49,508 nucleotides of DNA from NCBI GenBank assembly GCA_022763735.1, contig JALEQY010000105.1, forward strand, positions 1-49,508, read 5' to 3'. Shown here piece after piece: positions 37,582-45,875 of this stretch. The notes under the pieces were generated by a model. That model had not been told where the DNA came from. It saw only the letters and a list, made by a program, of their open reading frames with translations, and ran no database searches. Position numbers and translations under genes: made by a program. Every line of letters begins with the position of its first letter. Positions within the stretch are counted from its first letter, which is position 1. This DNA is from Clostridiales bacterium. Its GTDB lineage: Bacteria; Bacillota; Clostridia; Peptostreptococcales; Anaerovoracaceae.

Positions 37582-38874
37582 TTAGAGCTTTGGAGTTCTC
37601 TTTATGATATCTTCTCTGCCAGGTCCGTTGGATACGTACGTGATAGGGAAGCCGATCATTTTCTCGATTTCGTCAACATAGTTCTGAGCTTCAGCAGGAA
37701 GATCTTCGAAGTTTCTGATGCCCGTGATATCGCATTTCCAGCCCGGAAGCTTTTTCAGCACAGGTTTTGCTTTCTCAAGCTTTGCAGTTGACGGGAAGCG
37801 TGTTGTCACTTCGCCGTCGATTTCGTATCCAACACATACAGGGATTTCATCCAGGTATCCCAGCGTATCCAGCACTGTGAAAGCAACTTCAGTTGTTCCC
37901 TGAGTCATGCATCCGTATTTAGTGGCTACTGCGTCGAACCAGCCGACTCTTCTCGGTCTTCCGGTTGTAGCACCGTATTCTCCGCCGTCGCCGCCGCGTT
38001 TTCGCAGTTCTTCTGCTTCAGTTTCGTCGAGTATTTCGCTGACAAAAGCACCACCGCCTACAGCACTTGAGTAAGCTTTGACAACTGTCAGTATCTCTTT
38101 GATTTCATATGGCGGCACTCCTGCACCGATAGCACCGTATGCAGCAAGCGTTGATGATGAGGTTACCATCGGGTAAATGCCGTGGTCTGTGTCTTTGAGG
38201 GCACCCAGCTGACCTTCGAGCAGAATATTCTTGCCGGCTTTGATGGCTTCATCAAGGAAAAGTGCAACGTCACATACGTACGGTTCCACCATATCTCTGT
38301 ATTCCATCAGAGTTTTCATGATATCCTCAGGATCCAGCTCAGGTTTGTTGTAAAGGTGTTTCAGCAGAACGTTTTTCTGAGTGATGACACGTTCCACCTT
38401 TTCACGGAGAAGTGCTTCATCCATGAAAAGCTCCTGAACCTGGAATCCGATCTTGGCATATTTATCTGAGTAAAAAGGAGCGATGCCTGATTTTGTCGAA
38501 CCGAAAGCTTTGCCGGCCAGACGTTCCTCTTCGTATTCGTCAAAAAGAATATGGTAAGGCATCAGAATCTGGGCACGGTCCGATACGAGGATCTTCGGCT
38601 TCGGCACACCCTTGCTTACGATATCATTGATTTCATTGAACATGTAAGGGATGTTGAGGGCAACTCCGTTTCCGAGGATGCTGGTGGTGTGATCATAGAA
38701 AACACCTGACGGCAGCATGTGGAGAGCGAATTTGCCGTAATTGTTCTTGATGGTGTGGCCTGCATTGCTTCCGCCCTGGAATCTGATGATGATGTCAGCT
38801 TCCTGAGAAAGCATATCAGTGATTTTACCTTTTCCTTCGTCGCCCCAGTTGGCGCCTACGATTGCTTTGATCAT
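37582..38874 (-). CDS. purA: Adenylosuccinate synthetase
   Basis: A 430-residue GTP-dependent enzyme forming adenylosuccinate from IMP and aspartate. The P-loop and catalytic Asp/Lys are in GANWGDEGKGKITDML; GGSNAGHTI and the TGRPRRVGWFDAV block follow. It is on the same strand after purB, so the two AMP-branch enzymes are adjacent. Confidence 0.96.
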   Translation of the reverse strand: MIKAIVGANWGDEGKGKITDMLSQEADIIIRFQGGSNAGHTIKNNYGKFALHMLPSGVFYDHTTSILGNGVALNIPYMFNEINDIVSKGVPKPKILVSDRAQILMPYHILFDEYEEERLAGKAFGSTKSGIAPFYSDKYAKIGFQVQELFMDEALLREKVERVITQKNVLLKHLYNKPELDPEDIMKTLMEYRDMVEPYVCDVALFLDEAIKAGKNILLEGQLGALKDTDHGIYPMVTSSSTLAAYGAIGAGVPPYEIKEILTVVKAYSSAVGGGAFVSEILDETEAEELRKRGGDGGEYGATTGRPRRVGWFDAVATKYGCMTQGTTEVAFTVLDTLGYLDEIPVCVGYEIDGEVTTRFPSTAKLEKAKPVLKKLPGWKCDITGIRNFEDLPAEAQNYVDEIEKMIGFPITYVSNGPGREDIIKRTPKL

Positions 38875-38964
38875 TTGAATCTCCTTTATATTTTAAAAGT
38901 TATAATTGCGTTACCTTCCCGGTCTGTTTCCCGGTGCTGCAGCGGCTATATTCTATGCAGTCTG

Positions 38965-40401
38965 TCAGACAGTAACTTCTCCGTGCATACCGAGGGCATC
39001 TCTGTTAGCTTCGATGATCGGCTTCACAACTGTATTGAGGAAGTCTTCTGTCTGGCTTTCGGCACAGCCTGTGAAGTTCTCAGGCTTCATAAGTGCCAGC
39101 AGCTGTTCCTTTGTCATATTGAAATCAGGGTCGGCAGCAATGCGGTCAAGAAGGTCATTATCGGCGCCTTCTTCTTTGACGCGTTTTCCGGCAGCCATGG
39201 AGTGCTGTCTGATTTTCTCGTGAAGCACCTGTCTGTCGCCGCCAGCCTTGACAGCGTCCATCATGATGTTTTCTGTAGCCATGAAAGGCAGCTCGGACAT
39301 AAGTCTTGCTTCGATGACCTTAGGATATACAACAAGGCCTGAGGTTATGTTCATGTAAAGCTCCAGAACGCCGTCTATCGCCAGGAAGCTTTCTGAAACG
39401 CTGAGTCTCTTGTTGGCAGAGTCGTCCAGAGTTCTTTCGAACCACTGGGTCGAAGCTGTGATAGCCGGATTGAGAGAACCTGCGATAACGAAATTGGAAA
39501 GAGCTGCGATACGCTCTGAACGCATAGGATTTCTCTTGTATGCCATAGCTGATGAACCGATCTGATTTTTCTCAAATGGTTCTTCGATTTCCTTAAGGTG
39601 CTGCAGAAGCCTGATGTCATTGCTGAATTTATGTGCACTCTGGGCTATTCCTGCCAGCACATTCAGTACTCTTGAGTCGATTTTTCTTGAATAGGTCTGA
39701 CCGGATACAGGGTAGCATCCGTCGAAGCCCATTTTTTCTGCGATGAGTCCGTCGATTTTCTTTACTTTTTCCAGATCTCCGTCAAAGAGTTCAAGAAAGC
39801 TTGCCTGAGTTCCTGTAGTTCCCTTCGAACCGAGAAGCTTCATGTTATCCAGCACATGATCAAGATCATCAAGATCAAGAACCAGATCATGGAGCCACAG
39901 TGTTGCTCTCTTGCCGACAGTTGTAGGCTGAGCTGGCTGGAAATGTGTAAAGCCCAGTGCGGGCATCGCTTTGTATTTTTCTGCGAAATCAGCAAGATTT
40001 GCTATTACATTGATGAGTTTTTTTCTGACAAGTTTAAGGGCTTCTGTCATGATGATAAGGTCTGTATTGTCTCCTACATAGCATGATGTGGCTCCCAGAT
40101 GGATGATTCCCTTGGCGTTAGGACACTGCAGCCCGTAAGCATAGACATGGGACATTACATCGTGGCGCACTATCTTCTCACGTTCCTTTGCATCATCATA
40201 ATTGATATCATCTGCCGCAGCCTTGAGCTCGGCAATCTGTTCATCTGTGATAGGAAGACCAAGCTCTTTTTCGGATTCAGCGAGAGCTATCCAGAGCTTT
40301 CTCCATGTCCTGAATTTCATTTCAGGCGAGAAAAGGTATTTCATTTCTTTGCTCGGATATCTTTCGGATAATGAGCTTGTGTAGTTCTGTGTGTTGTTCA
40401 T
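38965..40401 (-). CDS. purB: Adenylosuccinate lyase
   Basis: A 478-residue fumarase/aspartase-superfamily lyase acting on adenylosuccinate and SAICAR. The signature GSSAMAYKRNPMRSERI is present (most members have SSAMPYKRNP), together with ALGFTHFQPAQPTTVGKRA. ATG at 40401 has AAGGAG eight bases upstream; a GTG three codons earlier overlaps that site. It is followed by purA after 90 bases in which I see no terminator. Confidence 0.95.
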   Translation of the reverse strand: MNNTQNYTSSLSERYPSKEMKYLFSPEMKFRTWRKLWIALAESEKELGLPITDEQIAELKAAADDINYDDAKEREKIVRHDVMSHVYAYGLQCPNAKGIIHLGATSCYVGDNTDLIIMTEALKLVRKKLINVIANLADFAEKYKAMPALGFTHFQPAQPTTVGKRATLWLHDLVLDLDDLDHVLDNMKLLGSKGTTGTQASFLELFDGDLEKVKKIDGLIAEKMGFDGCYPVSGQTYSRKIDSRVLNVLAGIAQSAHKFSNDIRLLQHLKEIEEPFEKNQIGSSAMAYKRNPMRSERIAALSNFVIAGSLNPAITASTQWFERTLDDSANKRLSVSESFLAIDGVLELYMNITSGLVVYPKVIEARLMSELPFMATENIMMDAVKAGGDRQVLHEKIRQHSMAAGKRVKEEGADNDLLDRIAADPDFNMTKEQLLALMKPENFTGCAESQTEDFLNTVVKPIIEANRDALGMHGEVTV

Positions 40402-40449
40402 GGTCTTCACTCCTTATTTATGAATAATTGTTTCTGCACATACACATTA

Positions 40450-40479
40450 ATTATATCATAATAAGTTGTGATAATACAA
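40450..40479 (-). promoter_or_regulatory. purB promoter
   Basis: On the minus strand TTGTAT, 18 bases and TATAAT with TGA directly before it (extended -10). It lies about 50 bases upstream of purB and probably serves purB-purA and perhaps alr. No purine riboswitch-like structure was recognised in the leader. Confidence 0.65.
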
Positions 40480-40526
40480 GGTTTTAGAGGGGTTTTGCAC
40501 TGCCAGAGGCACAGGCTGATGACGGA

Positions 40527-41396
40527 TCAGGACTTCTGATCTCTGCCTGAGAAAAGATATGTGATCAGTGCGGCGGCAATAACAAGAACGCAGCCGATGA
40601 GAGATGACCAGTCGGGAACTTCTCCCAGAAAGAAAAAGCCGAGAATAATCGAGAAAATAATACCAGAGTAATTGTAAATGCTGATTTCTGCAGCAGTAGC
40701 CATTCTGTATGAATAGGTGAGGGTAATCTGACCGAAACCGCCGAAAATACCGATAAGAAGCAGCAGGAAAAGTTCGTGAGGGTCCGGCACCACGAAATTA
40801 TGAAGCATAAAAGGAATGGTGGCTATAACGCAGAATGTGGAAAAATGCATGATGATTGTCATGCCGTCCACTTTGTTTTTGAAATACGCCAGAAGCGTAT
40901 ACGAAACACTTGTGAAAACAGCACACAGAAATGCCATGAACAGAGGGAACATATTGGAGTTGAAGGCGGGGTTGCCGACAAGGGCAGCACCTGCGAAAGC
41001 TATAAGAAGGGCAGGAATCTGAACTTTTCTGATTTTCTCCTTGAGAAATATAGCCGCCCATAGAGTTATGAGGAAAGGTGACAGCTTCATCAGTGTGGTA
41101 ACGTCTCCCTGATGGGCATGGGCAGATGCGTAGAACATTGTGATAAACCCCATAAAACCGAAAATCGAGCGCACAAAAAGCAGCGGCTGGTGTTTCCTGG
41201 TTCCGAACAGCGAGCCGCCGGTTCTGAGTATGACTGCCAGACTCATGAAAAGGCACACGATATTTCTGAAAAAAATCTGCTCCATCAGAGGTATTGTGCT
41301 GCCTGACATATTGATAGCAATCTGCATAGCAGAAAAAAGGAACGCAGAGCTGGTCATCAACACTGCGCCTTTCTGTCTTTCGTTCAGTGTTGTCAT
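40527..41396 (-). CDS. EamA/DMT-superfamily transporter
   Basis: A 289-residue membrane protein with ten predicted helices in two repeated EamA halves (MTSSAFLFSAMQIAINMSG ... FGQITLTYSYRMATAAEISIYNYSGIIFSIILGFFFLGE). The family exports metabolites such as amino acids or S-adenosylmethionine, or is of unknown function. An upstream GTG at 41438 has no ribosome site, so ATG at 41396 is preferred, although its own site is weak. The C-terminus is a short charged tail. Confidence 0.85.
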   Translation of the reverse strand: MTTLNERQKGAVLMTSSAFLFSAMQIAINMSGSTIPLMEQIFFRNIVCLFMSLAVILRTGGSLFGTRKHQPLLFVRSIFGFMGFITMFYASAHAHQGDVTTLMKLSPFLITLWAAIFLKEKIRKVQIPALLIAFAGAALVGNPAFNSNMFPLFMAFLCAVFTSVSYTLLAYFKNKVDGMTIIMHFSTFCVIATIPFMLHNFVVPDPHELFLLLLIGIFGGFGQITLTYSYRMATAAEISIYNYSGIIFSIILGFFFLGEVPDWSSLIGCVLVIAAALITYLFSGRDQKS

Positions 41397-41453
41397 TTCT
41401 GTTACCGGGTAGTATCTGTCAGGTCCGCACAGAGACACCGACAGTTGGTATGC

Positions 41454-41744
41454 TTATGCTAATTTTTCAAACTGGTCTGATTCTGATACGAGAGAGTGCT
41501 TGACTCTATCGGCTTCTTCGGCAGCTTTGGCATCGTTCCAGTGATCCATGGTGCCTACGAGGTAGCCGGTGATTCTTCTGATACGTTCAAAAGGAACGTG
41601 TGAGAATGTATAGTCAAGATCAGCATAGTCGCCGTCAATTCTGATATCAAGCTTATCCAGTTTGCGGTTATATTTATTTTCCAGATAGTCAACGTAAGCC
41701 TGAGCTTCCTTAGGATCTGCATTTCCTGTAATTATTACTGACAT
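41454..41744 (-). CDS. Small NrdD-related protein
   Basis: A 96-residue protein. AGGAGG stands seven bases before ATG at 41744; the longer frame to 41816 has no such site. The segment RIRRITGYLVGTMDHWNDAKAAEEADRVKHS resembles small proteins annotated in Clostridia as 'anaerobic ribonucleoside-triphosphate reductase', related to the NrdD C-terminal region. It lacks the NrdD catalytic barrel and the zinc cysteines, so it cannot be a reductase by itself. No nrdD or nrdG is nearby. Role unknown; perhaps a regulator or a relic. Confidence 0.65.
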   Translation of the reverse strand: MSVIITGNADPKEAQAYVDYLENKYNRKLDKLDIRIDGDYADLDYTFSHVPFERIRRITGYLVGTMDHWNDAKAAEEADRVKHSLVSESDQFEKLA

Positions 41745-41821
41745 GGTGGTTCCTCCTATTATTAACAGCATCTGGTGATGATTATACACCAGTGCACTAT
41801 ATTTTGTATAGAGCAAGTCAG

Positions 41822-41843
41822 CAAAAATACATCAAAAATACAT
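41822..41843. repeat. Tandem 11-bp repeat
   Basis: CAAAAATACAT occurs twice in direct succession, about one helical turn each. It lies in the 238-base gap between the small NrdD-related gene and the tRNA, where otherwise only the tRNA promoter is evident. Confidence 0.6.
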
Positions 41844-41894
41844 AATGGACTAAAAAGGTGTTATATATTTTTCGTATTTGTTTAATGTGGATAC

Positions 41895-41924
41895 TTGAAA
41901 AGTTCACTGCATATATGTTATTAT
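41895..41924 (+). promoter_or_regulatory. tRNA-Arg promoter
   Basis: TTGAAA (41895-41900), 18 bases and TATTAT (41919-41924), with TG before the -10. It is about 60 bases upstream of the mature tRNA. Confidence 0.6.
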
Positions 41925-41982
41925 ATATAAAACATTCGGACCGGGAGATATTAATCTCAGAACATAAGCTGGTCAGATATGT

Positions 41983-42057
41983 GCCTCTATAGTTAAATGG
42001 ATATAACAAGCCCCTCCTAAGGGTTAGTTGCTGGTTCGATTCCGGCTAGGGGTGCCA
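41983..42057 (+). tRNA. tRNA-Arg (anticodon CCT)
   Basis: A 75-base cloverleaf. The acceptor arms are GCCTCTA and TAGGGGT (two G-U pairs), the D stem GTTA/TAAC, the anticodon stem AGCCC/GGGTT with loop CTCCTAA (anticodon CCT at 42016-42018), and the T arm GCTGG-TTCGATT-CCGGC. The discriminator G and CCA are encoded. It reads AGG codons and is a single-gene unit with its own terminator. Confidence 0.93.
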
Positions 42058-42068
42058 TTAAAATCCGC

Positions 42069-42105
42069 AGCCCGCTGAAATTCTGTATTTCAGCGGGCTT
42101 TTTCC
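42069..42105 (+). terminator. Terminator after tRNA-Arg
   Basis: A 13-bp perfect stem (AGCCCGCTGAAAT and its complement) with loop TCTGT, followed by TTTTTCC. Confidence 0.93.
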
Positions 42106-42109
42106 GTTA

Positions 42110-42161
42110 TTGCACTTTGAAATAATAGTGATATAATATAGATTAACTCTGTTTTAACAGA
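42110..42161 (+). promoter_or_regulatory. Promoter and possible operator of the HTH gene at 42177
   Basis: TTGCAC (42110-42115), 16 bases and TATAAT (42132-42137) with TGA in front. Just downstream TCTGTT and AACAGA (42148-42161) form a short inverted repeat near the transcription start, consistent with autoregulation by the encoded HTH protein. Confidence 0.6.
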
Positions 42162-42176
42162 ATAAAGGAGTGAACG

Positions 42177-43658
42177 ATGACAGAAAAAAACAGGTTCAGC
42201 AGACTGCTGGACAGTCTTATGGCGGATGCAGAGCTTAAGAACTGTGTTCTGGCAAATGAGCTTCAGTATGATGTATCATACATAAGCAAGTGGATAAGCG
42301 GACGCATGATTCCGTCTGAGAAATCTGCTGACAAGATTTTAGAAGGAATAAGCAGAACGTTAGTTGAATCATGCAGTGAGACAGGGAAACAGAAATTACT
42401 GAATGATTACCAGGTCGTCAGTGAAGCAGATCTGCAGATGGCAATATATGATAATCTGGAAGCGGAATACATTTATGTGAGAGATCTCAAAAAAAACACC
42501 GGCAGCGATGTGGCTCAGAAAACATACTTTTTCCCTGAACTGGATCTTGCACGGTACGTGGCAAAGATGCACCATCCCGTTCTGCGCAGGGTAAAATCTC
42601 TTGACGTGGTTGCAGTGATGGATCTTATGGCAATAGATAAGGAACAGAGACTCTGGTTTACAAAGATCAGAAATGAATACCTGCCGGAAGAGGGCGGATA
42701 TCCCAACGTTCATTATCGTATGCTGATAAATATCTGTGAAGATAAATGGGATTATATAAATGATACACTTTTTCTTGTCAATCTGCTGACAGATAATACT
42801 GCTATCGATTTCAGTCTGTATGGAGCAGAACAGGATCCCGGCAGAATGATATTTTCGGTAAAAGACGAATTCTTTATAACAGGCATGCTTATCAACAGCA
42901 AGAAATGTATATCTGTTTCAGTCAGTGAGGAAACAGAAAACTGCAGCGTAATATACAATAATGTCAGAAACCTGTGTACAAATGACAAATTACTGTTCCA
43001 GAGAATCATGATGATAGATATGCTTATGAGACATGATTATATTCATGCTATTATTTCCCCGAATCTGAGATGGGGAATAGGGCACATTACAGAACAGTTC
43101 ATGCCGGAGGATGTTTTTGAAGAAGTACTGACTGAGCTGGAAAGTGCAGGAACTCTGACGGTGAATCCTGATGATCTGAGGACTATACAGCATATGAATT
43201 ATAAAGCGATGCAGGAATCCGACATAAGGCTGCTTATACAGGAGGAGGCCGTTTCCAATTTTGTTGTACATAATGAAATCGATTATTATAACAGGAAGGT
43301 TCATCTGAATTCTGCCCAGATGGAACGTTGCATGGAGCATATGATCGAGCTGTGCCGAAGCTCGAACAATCTGGAGATCAGGATGATCTACGGCAATCTG
43401 GGAACAGAATGCCATTTTGCAGATAATGAATGTGTTTTTATCGGTGACACAATGTCATACATGAGAATGAAAAATGTCGGCAGTGAGAACAATGTCGTAA
43501 TGGTCAGCAGTCTGAATGTGCATAAGATACTGCAGCGCACATTTGAACTGTTGTGGGATTATGGAGATGGAGCCGTAGTATCGGATAAATCCGCCATAGT
43601 TGATTATCTGAACCATATGGTGGATGGAATACATCTTGTTTCACATATGAATAAATAA
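42177..43658 (+). CDS. HTH protein with a large unrecognised C-terminal domain
   Basis: A 493-residue protein. The first ~55 residues look like a XRE-type helix-turn-helix (LANELQYDVSYISKWISGRMIPSEKSADKI). The remaining ~430 residues match no domain I recognise. They contain no transmembrane segment, are mixed alpha/beta and acidic, and include ARYVAKMHHPVLRRVKSLD and HNEIDYYNRKVHLNSAQMERCMEHM. I infer a cytoplasmic one-component regulator with a sensor domain. AAAGGAG precedes the ATG. The acyl-adenylating gene follows after a terminator and is the obvious candidate target. Confidence 0.6.
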   Translation: MTEKNRFSRLLDSLMADAELKNCVLANELQYDVSYISKWISGRMIPSEKSADKILEGISRTLVESCSETGKQKLLNDYQVVSEADLQMAIYDNLEAEYIYVRDLKKNTGSDVAQKTYFFPELDLARYVAKMHHPVLRRVKSLDVVAVMDLMAIDKEQRLWFTKIRNEYLPEEGGYPNVHYRMLINICEDKWDYINDTLFLVNLLTDNTAIDFSLYGAEQDPGRMIFSVKDEFFITGMLINSKKCISVSVSEETENCSVIYNNVRNLCTNDKLLFQRIMMIDMLMRHDYIHAIISPNLRWGIGHITEQFMPEDVFEEVLTELESAGTLTVNPDDLRTIQHMNYKAMQESDIRLLIQEEAVSNFVVHNEIDYYNRKVHLNSAQMERCMEHMIELCRSSNNLEIRMIYGNLGTECHFADNECVFIGDTMSYMRMKNVGSENNVVMVSSLNVHKILQRTFELLWDYGDGAVVSDKSAIVDYLNHMVDGIHLVSHMNK

Positions 43659-43667
43659 GAATGAACA

Positions 43668-43706
43668 GCAAAGTGATTCCACGTGAATCACTTTGCTTCA
43701 TTTTTT
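43668..43706 (+). terminator. Terminator after the HTH gene
   Basis: Twelve-base arms GCAAAGTGATTC and GAATCACTTTGC around loop CACGT, then CATTTTTT. The next gene therefore needs its own promoter. Confidence 0.9.
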
Positions 43707-43805
43707 GTCAGTATGATTCCTGTGCATTCAATATTCGCATATGATATAGTAGGTTCTGTAATTTCAGCACATATTTATTTGGAATATATCAAGGGGAGGC
43801 AATTT

Positions 43806-45632
43806 ATGAATGAAAACTTTACAGGCAGGCCGAGTATAGACCGCCCATGGATGAAATATTATCCTGAAGCGATGAGGAATATGGAAATTCCTGAGTGCAC
43901 ATTGAGAGAATATCTCGAAGCCAACTGCAGAGGATGGGATCTGACCGCAGTTCACTATTACGGTACAGACATTTCCTGGAATACCCTGTTTGAAAATGTG
44001 GATGCAGTTGCGCGTTCACTTAAAGCGCTGGGCATCAGGGAGAACGATCAGATCCCGGTATTCCTGCGTTCGGTGCCTGAATTTATATATCTGCTGCTTG
44101 CTGCAGAGAAAATAGGTGCATCACTTCTCTGTCGCGACAATACACTTATGGAGAATGTTGAGGCTGTTGCAAAGTCAGGAGCCAGAGTTATAATTGCGCA
44201 TGATTTCCTAAGACAGCATGAGCTTGAAGCCTACCTTGCAGGCAGCAGTGTCGAGAAAGTGGTGCTGCTTGATCCATGCCATTCGGGCAATTATGAGAAG
44301 ATGCCTCCGCATGTGTTCTCTCATTTTGTGAAATGTTCACTTTCGCTTGATTCAGGTGATCATGAAGACATGCCGGAATACATCAGAAAGTCACTCGACA
44401 GTCATTATGGACGTTCCCCTGCTAGAGGACCGGCAACAATGACCTGGGATGAATTCCTGGCAGCAGGAAATCAGCATTTCGGTCAGGTAGCTGCTTCGCC
44501 GAATATCAATCGTCCGCTCCTGCGAGCATATACGAGCGGTTCTACAGGACCTTCCAAGCAGGTAATCCATTCAGCTCATACTATGATCGGTGTGATTCAT
44601 CAGATGAATTTCTATGCAAGCTCAGATGATTTCCGTACCACATGGCTGCTTACAATACTGCCTCCTGCACTGATAGCGGTAGTGGTATCAATGATTCTGA
44701 TGCCGCTGTCATCCAACAGAATACTTATTCTGGATCCATTCTGCGAACCTGAAGATGTAGACCTGGAGATGATGCGATATCGTCCTAATGCATGGCCGAT
44801 AATACCGATGTTTATTGATACAGTAATGAAAAACGGACGTCTGCCGGATGATTATGATATGTCTCATCTGCTGGCATCCGGCGTAGGCTGTGAATCATAC
44901 AACAATAAACAGATCAGGAACGCTCAGAAGTTCCTGAACAGCTATAACTGCGATGTGACATTCACTGTGGGCTACGGATGCAGTGAAGCCGGATCAAATG
45001 TCACTATTCCTGTAATTTCACGTATGTTTTCAGACGGTAACGTGGGAATTCCTCTGCCGAAGACAGTTATCAGCATATTCAGACCGGGGACAGAAGAAGA
45101 ACTGACATATAATCAGCAGGGAGAAATCTGCATCAGCGGACCTGGGCTTATGCTGGGATATGATACACCGGAAGCGACAGCAAAGGCATTGTGGAGACAT
45201 AAGGACGGAAGAATATGGCTGCATACAGGTGATATCGGATATATGGCAGAAGACGGAAACCTGCATACCCTGACACGAGGTAAAGCTCCGAGATTCGGAG
45301 GAGGAGACCTGGCGACACTGCCGATGGAGAACCTTGTCGCAGATGCCAATATTGAGGGTATTGACGATGAGTTCTTCGTTGTGGTTCCCGATGAAGAACA
45401 TCCAGGATATTTCCTGCCGTACATGTATGTGATGCTTGAAGACGGATATGAAGTGGCAGATGTGGAGATGAAGATAAGAAAATGCCTCAGACCTCACATG
45501 CAGCCTGTTGAGATAATACAGCTCAAAGAAAGACCGTTTTTCCACTTTAAGACCAACAGGTTAGGACTGCAGAAAGATATCGTTTCAAAGAGGCAGGCAG
45601 CCAAGGGAACAGAAGAAGAAAAATACGCGTGA
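43806..45632 (+). CDS. AMP-binding (acyl-CoA synthetase-like) enzyme
   Basis: A 608-residue ANL-superfamily adenylating enzyme. The P-loop is YTSGSTGPSKQV (about 242-253; the usual form is TSGTTGxPKG). The A5-like VGYGCSEAGSN (about 388-398), WLHTGDIGYM (471-480) and LTRGK follow. The C-terminal lysine motif normally PKTxxGK reads FHFKTNRLGLQK, so the domain-alternation lysine is not in a standard context. An in-frame ATG at 43683 lies in the preceding terminator region; ATG at 43806 has GGGGAGG upstream. The acid substrate is unknown. The promoter is not clear. Confidence 0.8.
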   Translation: MNENFTGRPSIDRPWMKYYPEAMRNMEIPECTLREYLEANCRGWDLTAVHYYGTDISWNTLFENVDAVARSLKALGIRENDQIPVFLRSVPEFIYLLLAAEKIGASLLCRDNTLMENVEAVAKSGARVIIAHDFLRQHELEAYLAGSSVEKVVLLDPCHSGNYEKMPPHVFSHFVKCSLSLDSGDHEDMPEYIRKSLDSHYGRSPARGPATMTWDEFLAAGNQHFGQVAASPNINRPLLRAYTSGSTGPSKQVIHSAHTMIGVIHQMNFYASSDDFRTTWLLTILPPALIAVVVSMILMPLSSNRILILDPFCEPEDVDLEMMRYRPNAWPIIPMFIDTVMKNGRLPDDYDMSHLLASGVGCESYNNKQIRNAQKFLNSYNCDVTFTVGYGCSEAGSNVTIPVISRMFSDGNVGIPLPKTVISIFRPGTEEELTYNQQGEICISGPGLMLGYDTPEATAKALWRHKDGRIWLHTGDIGYMAEDGNLHTLTRGKAPRFGGGDLATLPMENLVADANIEGIDDEFFVVVPDEEHPGYFLPYMYVMLEDGYEVADVEMKIRKCLRPHMQPVEIIQLKERPFFHFKTNRLGLQKDIVSKRQAAKGTEEEKYA

Positions 45633-45646
45633 TTCATATATGGGTC
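45631..45646. promoter_or_regulatory. Putative activator site U1 upstream of the sigma-54 promoter
   Basis: GATTCATATATGGGTC matches 13 of 16 bases of the motif at 48381-48396 in front of the sigma-54 activator gene. It lies about 175 bases upstream of the -12 element at 45819, a usual distance for enhancer sites. It overlaps the stop codon of the adenylating enzyme, so its selection is uncertain. Confidence 0.45.
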
Positions 45647-45705
45647 AGACAGTGTTTAAAAAGCGATTTTATTAAGAAAAGGGAGAATATAATAACAGGA
45701 GAAAT

Positions 45706-45744
45706 TGACTGTTGTTAAGGATTCAAACAATATAATAACAGTCA
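45706..45744. repeat. Inverted repeat upstream of the sigma-54 promoter
   Basis: TGACTGTTGTTA (45706-45717) and TAATAACAGTCA (45733-45744) are inverted copies matching at 11 of 12 bases, with 27 bases centre to centre. A further half copy AATAACAG is at 45691-45698. It lies about 75-115 bases upstream of the -12 element and could be an enhancer site or an RNA hairpin. Confidence 0.5.
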
Positions 45745-45745
45745 G

Positions 45746-45788
45746 AACCCAGTAATTTCAATATGTATTGAGATTACTGGGTTTTTTT
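45746..45788 (+). terminator. Terminator upstream of the sigma-54 promoter
   Basis: AACCCAGTAAT and ATTACTGGGTT with an inner TCAATA/TATTGA stem (one mismatch), followed by TTTTTTT. It ends transcription from the adenylating gene and insulates the 77-residue gene. Confidence 0.92.
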
Positions 45789-45804
45789 ATGTTATTTAGG
45801 CAAG

Positions 45805-45822
45805 TTGGCATGGAATATGCTT
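45805..45822 (+). promoter_or_regulatory. Sigma-54 (-24/-12) promoter
   Basis: TTGGCATGGAATATGCTT fits the TTGGCACG-N4-TTGCT consensus, with GG at 45807-45808 and GC at 45819-45820, exactly the 12-base phasing required. It is the only such element I noticed in the window. It lies 54 bases upstream of the 77-residue gene. The adjacent gene at 46192-48270 encodes a sigma-54 activator. Confidence 0.75.
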
Positions 45823-45875
45823 ATATATTAAAGCGAAAAGAAAAAAGTGTTTATGAAATAAATGGAGGTACGATT

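Noticed and set aside
41822-41843. Tandem 11-bp repeat as the start of a CRISPR array
   Set aside because: Only two copies, no spacers, and no cas genes.
41983-42161. tRNA-Arg as integration site for a mobile element
   Set aside because: No integrase gene and no repeated copy of the tRNA 3' end were seen nearby.
43668-43696. CACGTG-containing palindrome resembling parS
   Set aside because: The flanks are TGATTC/GAATCA with an extra base and do not fit TGTTNCACGTGNAACA. The T run after it marks it as the terminator of the HTH gene.
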